From: Mariaggregatimicrobium sp964498785
GTDB taxonomy: Bacteria > Zhuqueibacterota > Zhuqueibacteria > Thermofontimicrobiales > Thiofontviventaceae
Assembly: GCA_964498785.1 (NCBI GenBank)
Contig: CAZCJL010000140.1
Span: 1-16,365, forward strand
Reading direction: 5' to 3'
DNA: 16,365 nucleotides
Below are positions 6,201-13,126 of the stretch, in pieces; the stretch's first letter is position 1; each line of letters starts with the position of its first letter. The translations under genes were made by a program, and so were the position numbers. The notes beneath the pieces were generated by a model. That model had not been told where the DNA came from, ran no database searches, and saw only the letters and a list, made by a program, of their open reading frames with translations.

Positions 6201-8553
6201 ACAGCAGCCGGACATAATTCTCCGGGAAGATGGAAAAAACATCATCTGTGATATCTGTAACAGTGCCGCCAATTTCGGTAATTTTTACCAGGCATTTGGT
6301 GGATGATTCCTGCGGTACTTTCCATCCAAATTCGCCATCATTTTTTTCCTTTGTAATGATTGTTTTCCAGGTTTCGCCATTGTCAATTGAGTACTTCAAA
6401 CAAACAGAGTCGATATCGCCAGTGGATGACCAGGCAATTTTATACTTTGTTTCTGGTCTCAAGCATTCTCCTCCTATTGGTGATGTCAGCGTCAATGATT
6501 TCGGAACCACAACGGAAAAAACATCATCGCTGGTATCGGCCAGCGTCATTTCATACTTTTCTTCGATGCGTACCAGATACTGGACTGATGTATCCGAAGT
6601 GATTTCCCAGTCATATTCCCCATCATTCTCTGTTTCGTCGTCGATATCACTCCATGTCACTCCGTTATCTTTGGAAAATTGTAATTTCACCCAGTCAAAA
6701 TTACCATAAGATTGCCAGGCGATCTTTTGAGTGGTACCAATTTCCCACTGTTCACCACCGTTTGGCGACGTCAACGTAAGAAACGACGGTCCGATCTCAA
6801 AAACCGCATCGCTGACATCAGAGTGCCCTGAAAAACTAACATCTTCAATTTTGATCAGACACTGTGACGAGTTGACATCCGGTACGGTCCAGTCATGGCT
6901 GCCATCATTGGCAGTTGATCCGACGACTGATTCCCAACTCTGCCCATTATCAACAGAGTATTGGATTTTGATATTATTGATCGGCCCGATTGAAGACCAC
7001 TGTATGGCATACGTTTCGCCAACCACCAGCTTTTCGCCGCCATCAGGCGCGGTGATATCCAACGCAAAATCAGGTTTCAAGGGTCCGCCATACAAATATA
7101 CAATTCCTGCGTCTGTTTGACTAAAATCACTTCCTGGCGCCGAGACAGCAACTTCCTGAAAATGATCTCCGTCAAAATCGCCCACACTCGATGAAGCCCC
7201 GGCATAATCTTTTGTGTTTTCACCATACATAAAATCATCAAAATTAGATAGCGGCATATTGTGTTCCCAGCCGCTATTTTTCCCGGGCACGAAATAGACT
7301 TTTCCTGAATAATTTCCATTCTGGTAATATTTAGATGCTGAAATCAGCAAATCGCTGTAACCATCTTTATCCAAATCAGAAATATAAGTCGGTGACCCGG
7401 CATTATCGAAATGACCTTCTGCTAAAAGTGATGGCGCATAATCCTCCGCGACCATATCCTGTGCCCATCCGTTCGTCTTTCCAAATATAATATAGATTTT
7501 GATATTACCCTGTGACGGAACGGCCTTAACAGCAAAGTCAGAAATGCCGTCACCATTTATATCACCGCCGTTTGAAAGGCTGAATCCAAACATATCATTT
7601 TCCGCAGCGCCGATAAGCGATGCATCCGCGGTTGAGATATCCGTATTTTTTCCCCATTTATTTGCTCCGCCCCAGAACAGATAAACTTTGCCGTTATTAC
7701 TGGGCTGGTTTTGGTCCCGGTACGGTGCGCCGATGGCAAAGTCCGGTACATTGTCTCCGTTCAGATCGCCAATTCCGCTGACCGAAATCCCAACTAGGTC
7801 CCGCTCATATTCACCAACAAAAGAAATATTGACATCTGCAAGGCTGGCATTGTTTGTCCAGCCATTTTTCTTTCCTAAGATCACATATACTTTTCCCACT
7901 TCAGCGTGATGTGCATTATAACGAGGTGCGCTTACGATAAAATCATCACATCCGTCACCATTAATATCTCCAATTGCGGCGACTTTTATTCCTGCGCTAT
8001 CACCTGCAGCTTCCCCAATAAATGAGGCGTCAGCATTCGACAGATGAATCTGTTTTTGCCAATTTCCGCTTTTTCCAAAAAATATATATATTTTACCGGA
8101 TACATTTCCGGTATATGGTGCAGCAATGGCAAAATCTGAAATATTATCCCCATTCACATCACCGATCCTGCTCACCACTGTTCCGGCAAAATCAAAGTTT
8201 GTTTCGCCAAGAAAAATAACATCTGAGTCTTCCAGTGACGTGTTTCCCTCAGGCATCGGAAATTCACCAAAAATTAAATATGCAGCGCCCGATTTTAAAC
8301 CGCTTTTCTTATTTTGAGGCGCTCCGATCAGCAGATCTTCTTTGCCATCGTTATTGACATCCCCAACGAATGCAATGGAGTGTCCCGCATTTTCATTTTT
8401 TTCCACACCAGAAAATGAACAGGTTGACGCGGAAATTGGTAAACTGCCAGCATTCGCAAAGGTGACTATTCCTGCAATGACAGAAACACACAACAACAAA
8501 ACTGTCGATTGCAATAGCTTATTATATGTTTCAGTAAAGTTAAACATCTGCAT
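3253..8553 (-). CDS. Giant T9SS-secreted protein: FG-GAP propeller, ten beta-sandwich repeats, PKD, discoidin-like and type A sorting domain
   Basis: 1766 residues. Residues 1-35 are a signal peptide (cleavage after ANA). Residues about 51-490 carry seven FG-GAP/integrin-alpha repeats with Ca-binding loops at 65-73, 132-140, 196-204, 263-271, 331-339, 393-401 and 459-467, enough for one seven-bladed propeller. Residues 498-1438 are ten tandem repeats of 93-95 residues, each starting near SPNGGE and containing KIQYSxDxGxxW and WTVPD; they resemble Kre9/KNH-like immunoglobulin-fold repeats. Residues 1439-1520 are a PKD domain (WYFGDGQTS). Residues about 1523-1660 look like a discoidin (F5/8 C) domain. 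Residues 1677-1766 are the T9SS type A sorting domain, with QNYPNPFNPTTTI at 1681-1693 and a lysine-rich end. The protein is therefore predicted to cross the outer membrane through T9SS and act as a surface or released adhesin-like protein; the ligand is unknown. Cysteines are abundant in repeats 3-9. AGGAGG precedes the chosen ATG by about 7 nt. No frame break despite the repeats. Confidence 0.92.
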   Translation of the reverse strand: MQMFNFTETYNKLLQSTVLLLCVSVIAGIVTFANAGSLPISASTCSFSGVEKNENAGHSIAFVGDVNNDGKEDLLIGAPQNKKSGLKSGAAYLIFGEFPMPEGNTSLEDSDVIFLGETNFDFAGTVVSRIGDVNGDNISDFAIAAPYTGNVSGKIYIFFGKSGNWQKQIHLSNADASFIGEAAGDSAGIKVAAIGDINGDGCDDFIVSAPRYNAHHAEVGKVYVILGKKNGWTNNASLADVNISFVGEYERDLVGISVSGIGDLNGDNVPDFAIGAPYRDQNQPSNNGKVYLFWGGANKWGKNTDISTADASLIGAAENDMFGFSLSNGGDINGDGISDFAVKAVPSQGNIKIYIIFGKTNGWAQDMVAEDYAPSLLAEGHFDNAGSPTYISDLDKDGYSDLLISASKYYQNGNYSGKVYFVPGKNSGWEHNMPLSNFDDFMYGENTKDYAGASSSVGDFDGDHFQEVAVSAPGSDFSQTDAGIVYLYGGPLKPDFALDITAPDGGEKLVVGETYAIQWSSIGPINNIKIQYSVDNGQSWESVVGSTANDGSHDWTVPDVNSSQCLIKIEDVSFSGHSDVSDAVFEIGPSFLTLTSPNGGEQWEIGTTQKIAWQSYGNFDWVKLQFSKDNGVTWSDIDDETENDGEYDWEITSDTSVQYLVRIEEKYEMTLADTSDDVFSVVVPKSLTLTSPIGGECLRPETKYKIAWSSTGDIDSVCLKYSIDNGETWKTIITKEKNDGEFGWKVPQESSTKCLVKITEIGGTVTDITDDVFSIFPENYVRLLSPNGGECMIAGNEYEITWLASCEFKRIGLDYSVNNGKDWIKIENVANTGSYLWQVPAVRTNEAIVRVAGHGVKKVPDTSDNVFSICTPPLITVMSPNGGECLLAGQEYEIQWEACRCIDTLKIQYSTDGGDDWNTVIYKTENDSSYLWTVPDVHSTKCLIKIADVDCDPFDTSDTTFTIWGCDSVTVLSPNGGECYRAGDEVEIRWKAFCEIDSMKIQYSIDGGNDWETIVYGTPNDSSYFWTIPEDLHSDNCLIKVADLDCDPYDISDAPFTVWDHAPITVIAPNGGECLTAGDEIDILWEACCCMDSLKIQYSLDGGNSWETIVYGTQNDSSYTWTVPDTFSCDVLIKVADLDCDPYDVNDAPFSIWNRAPITVFSPNGSECLMAGDTVDISWEGSCCIDSVKIQYSLNNGENWETIIYGAENDGVHPWIVPEVNSNQCLIKVAELDCDPYDISDSTFTICAPPFITVIQPNGGEALRSGDPFEIRWGACCLFDSLKIQYSLDNGTHWETIAAITENDSSLVWTIPDTISDSCLIKVADLDCEPADTSDAIFSISNEPPLRLVAPNGGETLYAGMEFEIKWASANPAPDSLKIQYSIDAGSSWITIINRTENDSAFNWSVPDVTSDSCLVKIADVDCDPFDISDSLFSVRQSISPDFDANVATGSEPLTVEFYNLTDNACDSWLWYFGDGQTSEEKEPIHVYENHGVYSVKLKAFFSAGVDSIIKENFIEVHESGTFARLNIIDGSPTIPEHDWNNATDGDVYGEDGTVIMNSEQPQAIFCLADSNNRKISAISLLCDTGIGHEERWINRFQIFVSSSGIEDSDFQVVLDTIKTGGAAETFHFEPVNAMFVKLVVLSPTDGMVQLGELQIFYQESTATTVADENLLIPEKYALAQNYPNPFNPTTTIKFEVPKSCKVKVAVYNLLGEEIKTLISDSIAPGKYEVVWDGTNNSGTHVASGMYFYMLTSKEFRVIKKMILSK
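4240..7062 (-). repeat. Array of ten in-frame tandem repeats (~280 bp each)
   Basis: Repeats in protein order occupy 7062-6784, 6783-6499, 6498-6220, 6219-5935, 5934-5653, 5652-5368, 5367-5086, 5085-4804, 4803-4522 and 4521-4240. Each encodes one beta-sandwich unit: PNGGE start, IxW strand, KIQYSxDNGxxWE, NDSSYxWTVPD, CLIKVADLDCDPYDxSD. Repeats 5 to 8 are closest to each other, visible also in DNA around the DCDPYD codons; repeats 1 and 2 are the most divergent and lack the GGEC cysteine. This points to recent duplication in the middle of an older array. Confidence 0.9.
7084..8403 (-). repeat. Seven FG-GAP (integrin-alpha-like) repeats
   Basis: Each unit of about 65-70 codons carries a DxNxDxxxD calcium loop, followed by FAIGAP-like and GKVYLFFGK-like strands. 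Units 2-6 also share a GW-containing linker and an ADASFIG-like element. Seven copies match a closed seven-bladed beta-propeller. The last copy (DFDGDHFQE) is the most degenerate. Confidence 0.85.
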
Positions 8554-8560
8554 AAAGTTT

Positions 8561-8567
8561 CCTCCTT
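8561..8567 (-). promoter_or_regulatory. Shine-Dalgarno site of the giant T9SS protein gene
   Basis: On the minus strand AAAGGAGG lies 7 nt before the ATG at 8553, deciding in favour of that ATG rather than the in-frame ATG two codons later. It is among the strongest ribosome binding sites in the window. Confidence 0.75.
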
Positions 8568-8715
8568 TGTATTAATAGTTTATATTTATTTTTAGAATAA
8601 AAGTATTATTCAGAAAAATCATCGTGAGGGAGGGGCTAAGAACGAATTCTCATATTTTCAATACTTACAACATATAATGTTCACGTAAAATATATTTTCA
8701 TATTTTAAATTTTTT

Positions 8716-8744
8716 TTGAGAAAAATATTAATTTTAATTAAAGT
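8716..8744 (+). promoter_or_regulatory. Weak candidate promoter for the GWxTD gene
   Basis: TTGAGA (8716-8721) and TAAAGT (8739-8744) are spaced by 17 bp within an AT-rich divergent region. A transcript from here would start near 8751, very close to the ATG at 8757 but about 57 nt before the ATG at 8808, which fits the downstream start better. The rest of 8554-8807 shows no gene. Confidence 0.25.
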
Positions 8745-8807
8745 CCTGTAACAGGTATGCCGATAATTTTACAAACAAATAGATACATTATACGCTCTGG
8801 TATAAAA

Positions 8808-10109
8808 ATGAAAAATCCTGACATGACAAAATGGCCGCATATTCTAAATAATATGGTGATTTTCCTTCTATTTGCAAGTTCTGCATTTAGTTCTGAAAAG
8901 AACATAAAAATTGACTATTGTAATTACTTCACGCTGGACAGTTCTGTAACCACTGTGGAAATTTACTTAAGCTTTGCGAATAATGATTTAAAATTTATTA
9001 AAACAGATAGTAGTTATATTGCAGAGGCGGAAATAGCGATGATTCTTTATGATGAAGCGGGAAATTTTGTAAGAGAGTTATCTTCGGATCAAGCAATACA
9101 TGAAGTTTATTATAATATGACATTGAATGAAAACAGCGGAAATTGCACGTTTTTCAAGGTTAAATTGAAACAAGGGGATTATCGGCTTCATGTTTACTTT
9201 ACGGATAAAACAAGTAATCATACAAAAAAAATAGAAAAGGAAATCACCGTGCGATCAATTGATAACAGATCATTATGTATAAGTGATATACAAATCGCTT
9301 CTATCATCGAGGCTTCGGAGGAGAAATCGAATTTTGTAAAACACGGGAAAAAAATTATTCCAAATACAGATCGAACGTTTAATTCAAATTATTTATATGC
9401 TGAATTTTATTTTGAAATTTATAATCTCAGTATGCAACAGAATAATGAATTTAATTCGTTCACGTTTTGTTACCAGTTATTGGATGAAGATAACAACATT
9501 ATCACGGAATCTTCCAACCGTTTCAGTAAACCAGATCGTATAAGCGCGATCAATTTTTCTGTTCCCACGCGTCTTTTGGAAACCGGAGGATATCAATTAT
9601 CGGTTCAGGTAATTGATAATGACTCAAAAATGACGGCCAGTAGAAACACGATCTTTTATATCGATAAAACGACATTGGCAGACAAAATAGCCGAAGATGA
9701 CGAGATGTTGGACATCCTTAACAACATAAGCAATCGCGGGGAAATTAGCAGGCTTAAAAAAGCGTCCGGGCTTCAGAGGAAACGAGCGTTAGCCAATTTC
9801 TGGCGGTCAAAGGATCCATCGCCTGCCACACCGGAAAATGAATTTATGATTGAGTTTTACACCCGTCTGAATTATGTAAATAAGGCATTTTCGTTAACAG
9901 GTCAAAAAGGCTGGAAAACAGATCGTGGCAGAATATTTTTGCGCTATGGCACACCAGATAAAATCAGTCGATCCAACGAGGCAGATGAATGGGAGCGAAC
10001 AGAAACATGGCATTATTTTGATAAAAATTCCAAATTTATTTTTATTGATCAGTTTGGTTACGGCGATTACAAGTTAATCGAACATGGATATGCTACCGTA
10101 GTCGAATGA
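8808..10109 (+). CDS. Exported GWxTD-domain protein
   Basis: 433 residues from the chosen ATG. Residues 1-28 form a signal peptide (basic start, MVIFLLFASSAFS core). The middle, about 30-290, is beta-rich and typical of GWxTD proteins: matched segments KQGDYRLHVYFTDKTS and ETGGYQLSVQVIDNDS suggest two sandwich domains. The C-terminal GWxTD domain spans about residues 340-433: FYTRLNYVNKAFS, then GWKTDRGRIFLRYGTPD at 368-384, TWHYF, and FIFIDQFGYGDYKL. GWxTD proteins are widespread in FCB-group and Acidobacteria genomes; their molecular role is not established. An in-frame ATG at 8757 would add 17 residues, but it gives an over-long n-region and has no usable ribosome site; 8808 has only a weak one (CTGG), so the start is uncertain. 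The gene is divergent from the giant T9SS protein and lies alone, followed by an inverted repeat and a terminator. Confidence 0.85.
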   Translation: MKNPDMTKWPHILNNMVIFLLFASSAFSSEKNIKIDYCNYFTLDSSVTTVEIYLSFANNDLKFIKTDSSYIAEAEIAMILYDEAGNFVRELSSDQAIHEVYYNMTLNENSGNCTFFKVKLKQGDYRLHVYFTDKTSNHTKKIEKEITVRSIDNRSLCISDIQIASIIEASEEKSNFVKHGKKIIPNTDRTFNSNYLYAEFYFEIYNLSMQQNNEFNSFTFCYQLLDEDNNIITESSNRFSKPDRISAINFSVPTRLLETGGYQLSVQVIDNDSKMTASRNTIFYIDKTTLADKIAEDDEMLDILNNISNRGEISRLKKASGLQRKRALANFWRSKDPSPATPENEFMIEFYTRLNYVNKAFSLTGQKGWKTDRGRIFLRYGTPDKISRSNEADEWERTETWHYFDKNSKFIFIDQFGYGDYKLIEHGYATVVE

Positions 10110-10166
10110 TATTTTTCTTAAATGAATATCTAAAATTATAAAAAGAAAATTATTATACAATTGTAA

Positions 10167-10236
10167 CCCACGAAACACACAAAAATACACGAACTGTTAT
10201 TTTTTTAATTAAGCACTATTTCGTGTGTTTCGTGGG
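10167..10236. repeat. Inverted repeat with GTGTGTTTCGTGGG arms
   Basis: CCCACGAAACACAC (10167-10180) and GTGTGTTTCGTGGG (10223-10236) are perfect 14-bp inverted arms around a 42-nt AT-rich loop. The flanking bases inside the arms also show partial pairing (AAAAATACACG against GAAATAGTG). There is no U tract, so it is not a simple terminator. It lies in the 278-bp gap after the GWxTD gene and looks like a dispersed palindromic (REP- or MITE-like) element. Confidence 0.6.
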
Positions 10237-10302
10237 CACTAAATCTATTTTTTCATTATTATAATTTATTTTAGAAATTTAAAGAATATTTTAATTAAAA
10301 AG

Positions 10303-10308
10303 AGGAGG
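10303..10308 (+). promoter_or_regulatory. Orphan Shine-Dalgarno-like AGGAGG
   Basis: AGAGGAGGT at 10301-10309 is as good as any ribosome site in the window, but no ATG, GTG or TTG follows at a suitable distance and the frames after it close quickly. It may be chance, or a remnant of a lost gene whose terminator (10355-10389) still stands. Confidence 0.25.
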
Positions 10309-10354
10309 TATTTATTTAAAATCCTGATCCATCAAAAATAAGTTCAAAAAGAGA

Positions 10355-10389
10355 GCCTGTGCCGAAGAATTACGGCGCAGGCTTTTTTT
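10355..10389 (+). terminator. Rho-independent terminator
   Basis: GCCTGTGCCG (10355-10364) pairs with CGGCGCAGGC (10373-10382) over 10 bp with one G-U pair, an 8-nt loop, and TTTTTTT at 10383-10389 on the plus strand. It could end the GWxTD transcript 245 bp after its stop. Its T run overlaps the stop codon of the convergent MFS gene, and the opposite strand carries a looser U-rich run, so it may act in both directions. Confidence 0.8.
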
Positions 10390-11764
10390 ATCGAATCTTT
10401 CCCCGCGATAAAGAAGCGAAGATGCCGGCAAAACACAGGGCTGCAAAAATTCCAAAGGCAATACGTACACTTTGAATAAAAACCGGATGATATTCCGGAG
10501 TGATTTGTACGCGGCCCATAACGAGAGAAAAAATAAGGGTGGCAATTCCCATGCTCAACATCATACCTGTCATTCGCATCGTTCCCAACGTTCCTGCGGC
10601 CACGCCATAAAACTTTCTGTCTACCGAACTCATGACAGCATTTGTATTGGGAGAGGAAAATAGTCCAAAACCGATGCCAAGCACCATCAATCCGGAAATG
10701 ATATAAATCGTAGGTGTGTGGCTCTCTAAAAACATCAACAGAGATAATCCGATAACTGTAATGCTCATTCCGATGGAAGATACAATTCTTGGTTCAATAA
10801 GATCGGAAAGCCGACCGGCAATGGGGGAGAAAATTGTCATCACGAATGGCTGGGCGATCAAAATTGTGCCTGCTTGTTGTGGTGTTAGTTGTTTAATATA
10901 TTGTAAATACAGGCTAATCAAAAATGTGACTGCAAATGTGGCGCTGTAATTAATGAGCGCTGCCAGATTGGAAAAAGCAAAAACTTTATTTATTTTGAAT
11001 AACGATACATTTAATACCGGATATTTTACTTTTTCTTCCCACCGGGTAAAAACCACAAGTCCCACAAATCCGGCGAACACCATCCCTGCGCCACTGGTTT
11101 TCGGCAACAACGAGAAACCGTACATGATTGACACGAGCGTAACGCTGTGAATAATTGATCCTATATAATCAAATGGTTCGCCTTTTGCTTCGGCCCATTC
11201 TCCTTTTAACTTCCAGAAGACAAGGGCAATAATCAGGAGACCAGGCGGCACGTTTGCCAGGAAGATACTACTCCATCCAAAATGCTGCACGAAAAATCCA
11301 CCCAAAAAAGGACCGAACGAAAGACCAAGATAAACAGCGGCGACATTAATTCCCAGGGCTCTTCCTCTTTCTTGTGGCGGAAAAACTGAGGTGATAATTG
11401 CAACACCGGTTCCCGAAATCATTGCGCTGCCAATTCCGTGTAAAACTCGAAACGCAATTAATTGTGAACTCGTATTGGCAATTGCTGATAAAAATGCGGC
11501 AAGGGTGTAAATGCAAATACCGATGGTAAATATTTTCTTTCGGCCATAAATATCGGCTAAGCGACCAAAGGGAACGAGAAACATTGCTGATGATAATAAA
11601 AACGACGTTGCCACCCAGCTTAACAAGACCGCATCCATCGCAAATTCTTTGCCGATGACAGGCAACGCTACATTGACCGAGGAGCCAACCAACGGCATCA
11701 GAAAAGAAGCTATTGTCGCGATAATCAATGTCGTTCGCTTGTTGATAGTTTCAGGTAATGCCAT
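10388..11764 (-). CDS. MFS permease, DHA2 (EmrB/QacA-like) family
   Basis: A 458-residue integral membrane protein with about 14 predicted helices, the pattern of the DHA2 drug:H+ antiporter family. Visible motifs are SVNVALPVIGKEF at 29-41 in the first helix (typical D1-like motif of 14-helix exporters, although the usual acidic residue near S29 is not seen), motif A GRLADIYGRKK at 67-77, motif B RVLHGIGSA at 106-114, and the antiporter motif C region GLSFGPFLGG at 147-156. The likely role is proton-driven export of a hydrophobic or organic compound from the inner membrane; the substrate cannot be told. AAGGAAT lies just before the ATG, and a TATATT hexamer (complement of 11804-11809) upstream could be a -10 box. 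It is separated from the same-strand gene upstream by a strong terminator, so it is probably transcribed alone. The length is slightly short for DHA2 but the protein is complete. Confidence 0.88.
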   Translation of the reverse strand: MALPETINKRTTLIIATIASFLMPLVGSSVNVALPVIGKEFAMDAVLLSWVATSFLLSSAMFLVPFGRLADIYGRKKIFTIGICIYTLAAFLSAIANTSSQLIAFRVLHGIGSAMISGTGVAIITSVFPPQERGRALGINVAAVYLGLSFGPFLGGFFVQHFGWSSIFLANVPPGLLIIALVFWKLKGEWAEAKGEPFDYIGSIIHSVTLVSIMYGFSLLPKTSGAGMVFAGFVGLVVFTRWEEKVKYPVLNVSLFKINKVFAFSNLAALINYSATFAVTFLISLYLQYIKQLTPQQAGTILIAQPFVMTIFSPIAGRLSDLIEPRIVSSIGMSITVIGLSLLMFLESHTPTIYIISGLMVLGIGFGLFSSPNTNAVMSSVDRKFYGVAAGTLGTMRMTGMMLSMGIATLIFSLVMGRVQITPEYHPVFIQSVRIAFGIFAALCFAGIFASLSRGKIR

Positions 11765-11848
11765 ACTAATTCCTTAATCGATATTCATTATTTTAAGTAG
11801 ATGAATATAACATTTTCTTTGAAAAATAAAAGCATAAATTGCATTTCG

Positions 11849-11888
11849 AAAAAAAAAGATGGCACCCAACGTGAATGCCATCTTTTTT
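11849..11888 (-). terminator. Strong, symmetrical rho-independent terminator
   Basis: GATGGCA (11858-11864) pairs perfectly with TGCCATC (11876-11882) around an 11-nt loop, flanked by A9 on the left and T6 on the right, so the stem extends through the A/T runs and either strand ends in Us. It ends the exported-protein gene (stop at 11922, minus strand) and isolates it from the MFS gene. Confidence 0.85.
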
Positions 11889-11921
11889 CAGACTAATTTT
11901 GCTATGGTGTTAACAAGAAAA

Positions 11922-12977
11922 TCACGGAAATTTCAGTTCGATACCGAACCGGGGCTTGCCGCGTATTTTTAATTTAAACGGATCAACTTCCCGTGCGATT
12001 TCGTCCCCGATTTCGAAGCCAGAATCCGGAACCTGGGCAAACTCAACGCTGTACCCTGCGAAGATGTGCAAATCGATTATCCCCACCGGAATGCCGAACC
12101 CTGCGCCTAAAATTGGTTCGATAGTGCGTGATATGCGAAAGCCGCCCAATAGATGAAACGACGTTGCCAGTGTTTTTGCCTTTGTATCAACCGGTTTAAA
12201 GTGATAATTAATTACACCAAACGACGCTAAATCTCCTTTTGGTTTGGGCTTGACGATTATTCGACCGTTATCAATAATGAAATCGACGTCGTTTATGCTG
12301 GTAACGGCAGTAGCAATTCCGTAACTCCAGCGTTCCAGAGACGTGTTATCAAAACGGGCACGGGCTAAAATATCTTCGTCAGAGAAGTCCTTTTTAACGA
12401 TAATTGAAATATCACAATTTTTCTGGAATTTCTTTGGGACTTCATAATAGCGAATGTCAATCCAGGTGCGAAATTCACTGTCGATGCGGGATTTCATTTG
12501 CGAGATAAACGGAAACAGGGAAATAAAATTCAGTAAATTCTCCGAGAAGTAGCTTTCTTTTCTGGTGGCAACTGTTGAAACATAAGAAGTTGATGTTTCA
12601 TCCCGTGTCATGAAAATATAAAACAATGAATCCGATTCCAGACCGTAAAGGCGAGTATCATGAAAATCAGCATCTCCGTGAAACATCCCGATGGGAGTTT
12701 CGGCTCGGTTAAAATTCGCTACCACGATATAGTAGTTATTTTTCTTTATTTCAAAGCCGGTCATCTCAACCAATTTTCGCAAACTGTCAGCAGCCCATTC
12801 TGTAAAGCCATCCCGATAAAAACGCCATGCTTTGCCAAACAGGTCTGCCGAATCATCGATCTCCATCGGCGACCAGTACAGCGGTTTGGGGATGAGAATT
12901 TCCTGATCCTGTGCTTTTACACCAAGACCGGTTAAAAGGGCAAATATTATTGCAATGACGATTATTTTACTTCTCAT
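11922..12977 (-). CDS. Exported protein of unknown function with beta-barrel-like C-terminus
   Basis: I do not recognise this family. The 351 residues start with a signal peptide (MRSKIIVIAIIFALLTGLGVKA, cut before Q23). Residues about 30-240 are soluble-looking, mixed alpha/beta and rich in charged and aromatic residues, with no catalytic motif that I can identify. From about residue 265 the sequence alternates hydrophobic and polar residues in glycine-rich strands (HLLGGFRISRTIEPILGAG, GIPVGIIDLHIFAGYSVEF) and ends FGIELKFP, which suggests several outer-membrane strands or a strand pair packing on a barrel. It may therefore be an outer-membrane or periplasmic protein. The ribosome site is weak (GAGCGGGG some 7 nt before the ATG). 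It is bounded by its own terminator and by a 361-bp gap upstream, so it is a single-gene unit, and its neighbours give no clue to its role. Confidence 0.7.
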   Translation of the reverse strand: MRSKIIVIAIIFALLTGLGVKAQDQEILIPKPLYWSPMEIDDSADLFGKAWRFYRDGFTEWAADSLRKLVEMTGFEIKKNNYYIVVANFNRAETPIGMFHGDADFHDTRLYGLESDSLFYIFMTRDETSTSYVSTVATRKESYFSENLLNFISLFPFISQMKSRIDSEFRTWIDIRYYEVPKKFQKNCDISIIVKKDFSDEDILARARFDNTSLERWSYGIATAVTSINDVDFIIDNGRIIVKPKPKGDLASFGVINYHFKPVDTKAKTLATSFHLLGGFRISRTIEPILGAGFGIPVGIIDLHIFAGYSVEFAQVPDSGFEIGDEIAREVDPFKLKIRGKPRFGIELKFP

Positions 12978-13092
12978 ATTGTACCCCGCTCTTTTCTGTT
13001 GAATTTTAAATTAATTTAATACATTTTACACTTTTCAAACGAAAAATGCAAGCAAATTATTTATAATCAGTTAATGACCTTCGATTTTTCCC

Positions 13093-13120
13093 TTGATTTA
13101 ATCAACTTTTCTTCTATATT
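13093..13120 (+). promoter_or_regulatory. Candidate promoter overlapping a TTGAT-N3-ATCAA palindrome
   Basis: TTGATT (13093-13098) and TATATT (13115-13120), with a 16-bp spacer, could drive the GNAT-aminotransferase pair with a leader of about 210 nt. The palindrome TTGATTTAATCAA at 13093-13105 overlaps the -35, matching the form seen at 2136-2148. The rest of the 361-bp gap 12978-13338 holds the purine-rich repeat listed separately and otherwise AT-rich DNA without a gene. Confidence 0.35.
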
Positions 13121-13126
13121 TAGAAA

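Noticed and set aside
6230..6709. A 159-codon open frame on the plus strand inside the giant T9SS gene, with several similar ones along the repeat array
   Set aside because: They are antisense shadows of a repetitive, well-conserved minus-strand gene. Their products are low-complexity and serine-rich, without domain features or ribosome sites.
4240..7062. CRISPR or non-coding tandem repeat array
   Set aside because: The periodicity of about 280 bp is in frame throughout and encodes beta-sandwich units; there are no short identical repeats with unique spacers.
10167..10236. Rho-independent terminator
   Set aside because: The 42-nt loop and absence of a U tract after either arm argue against it; a proper terminator lies at 10355-10389.
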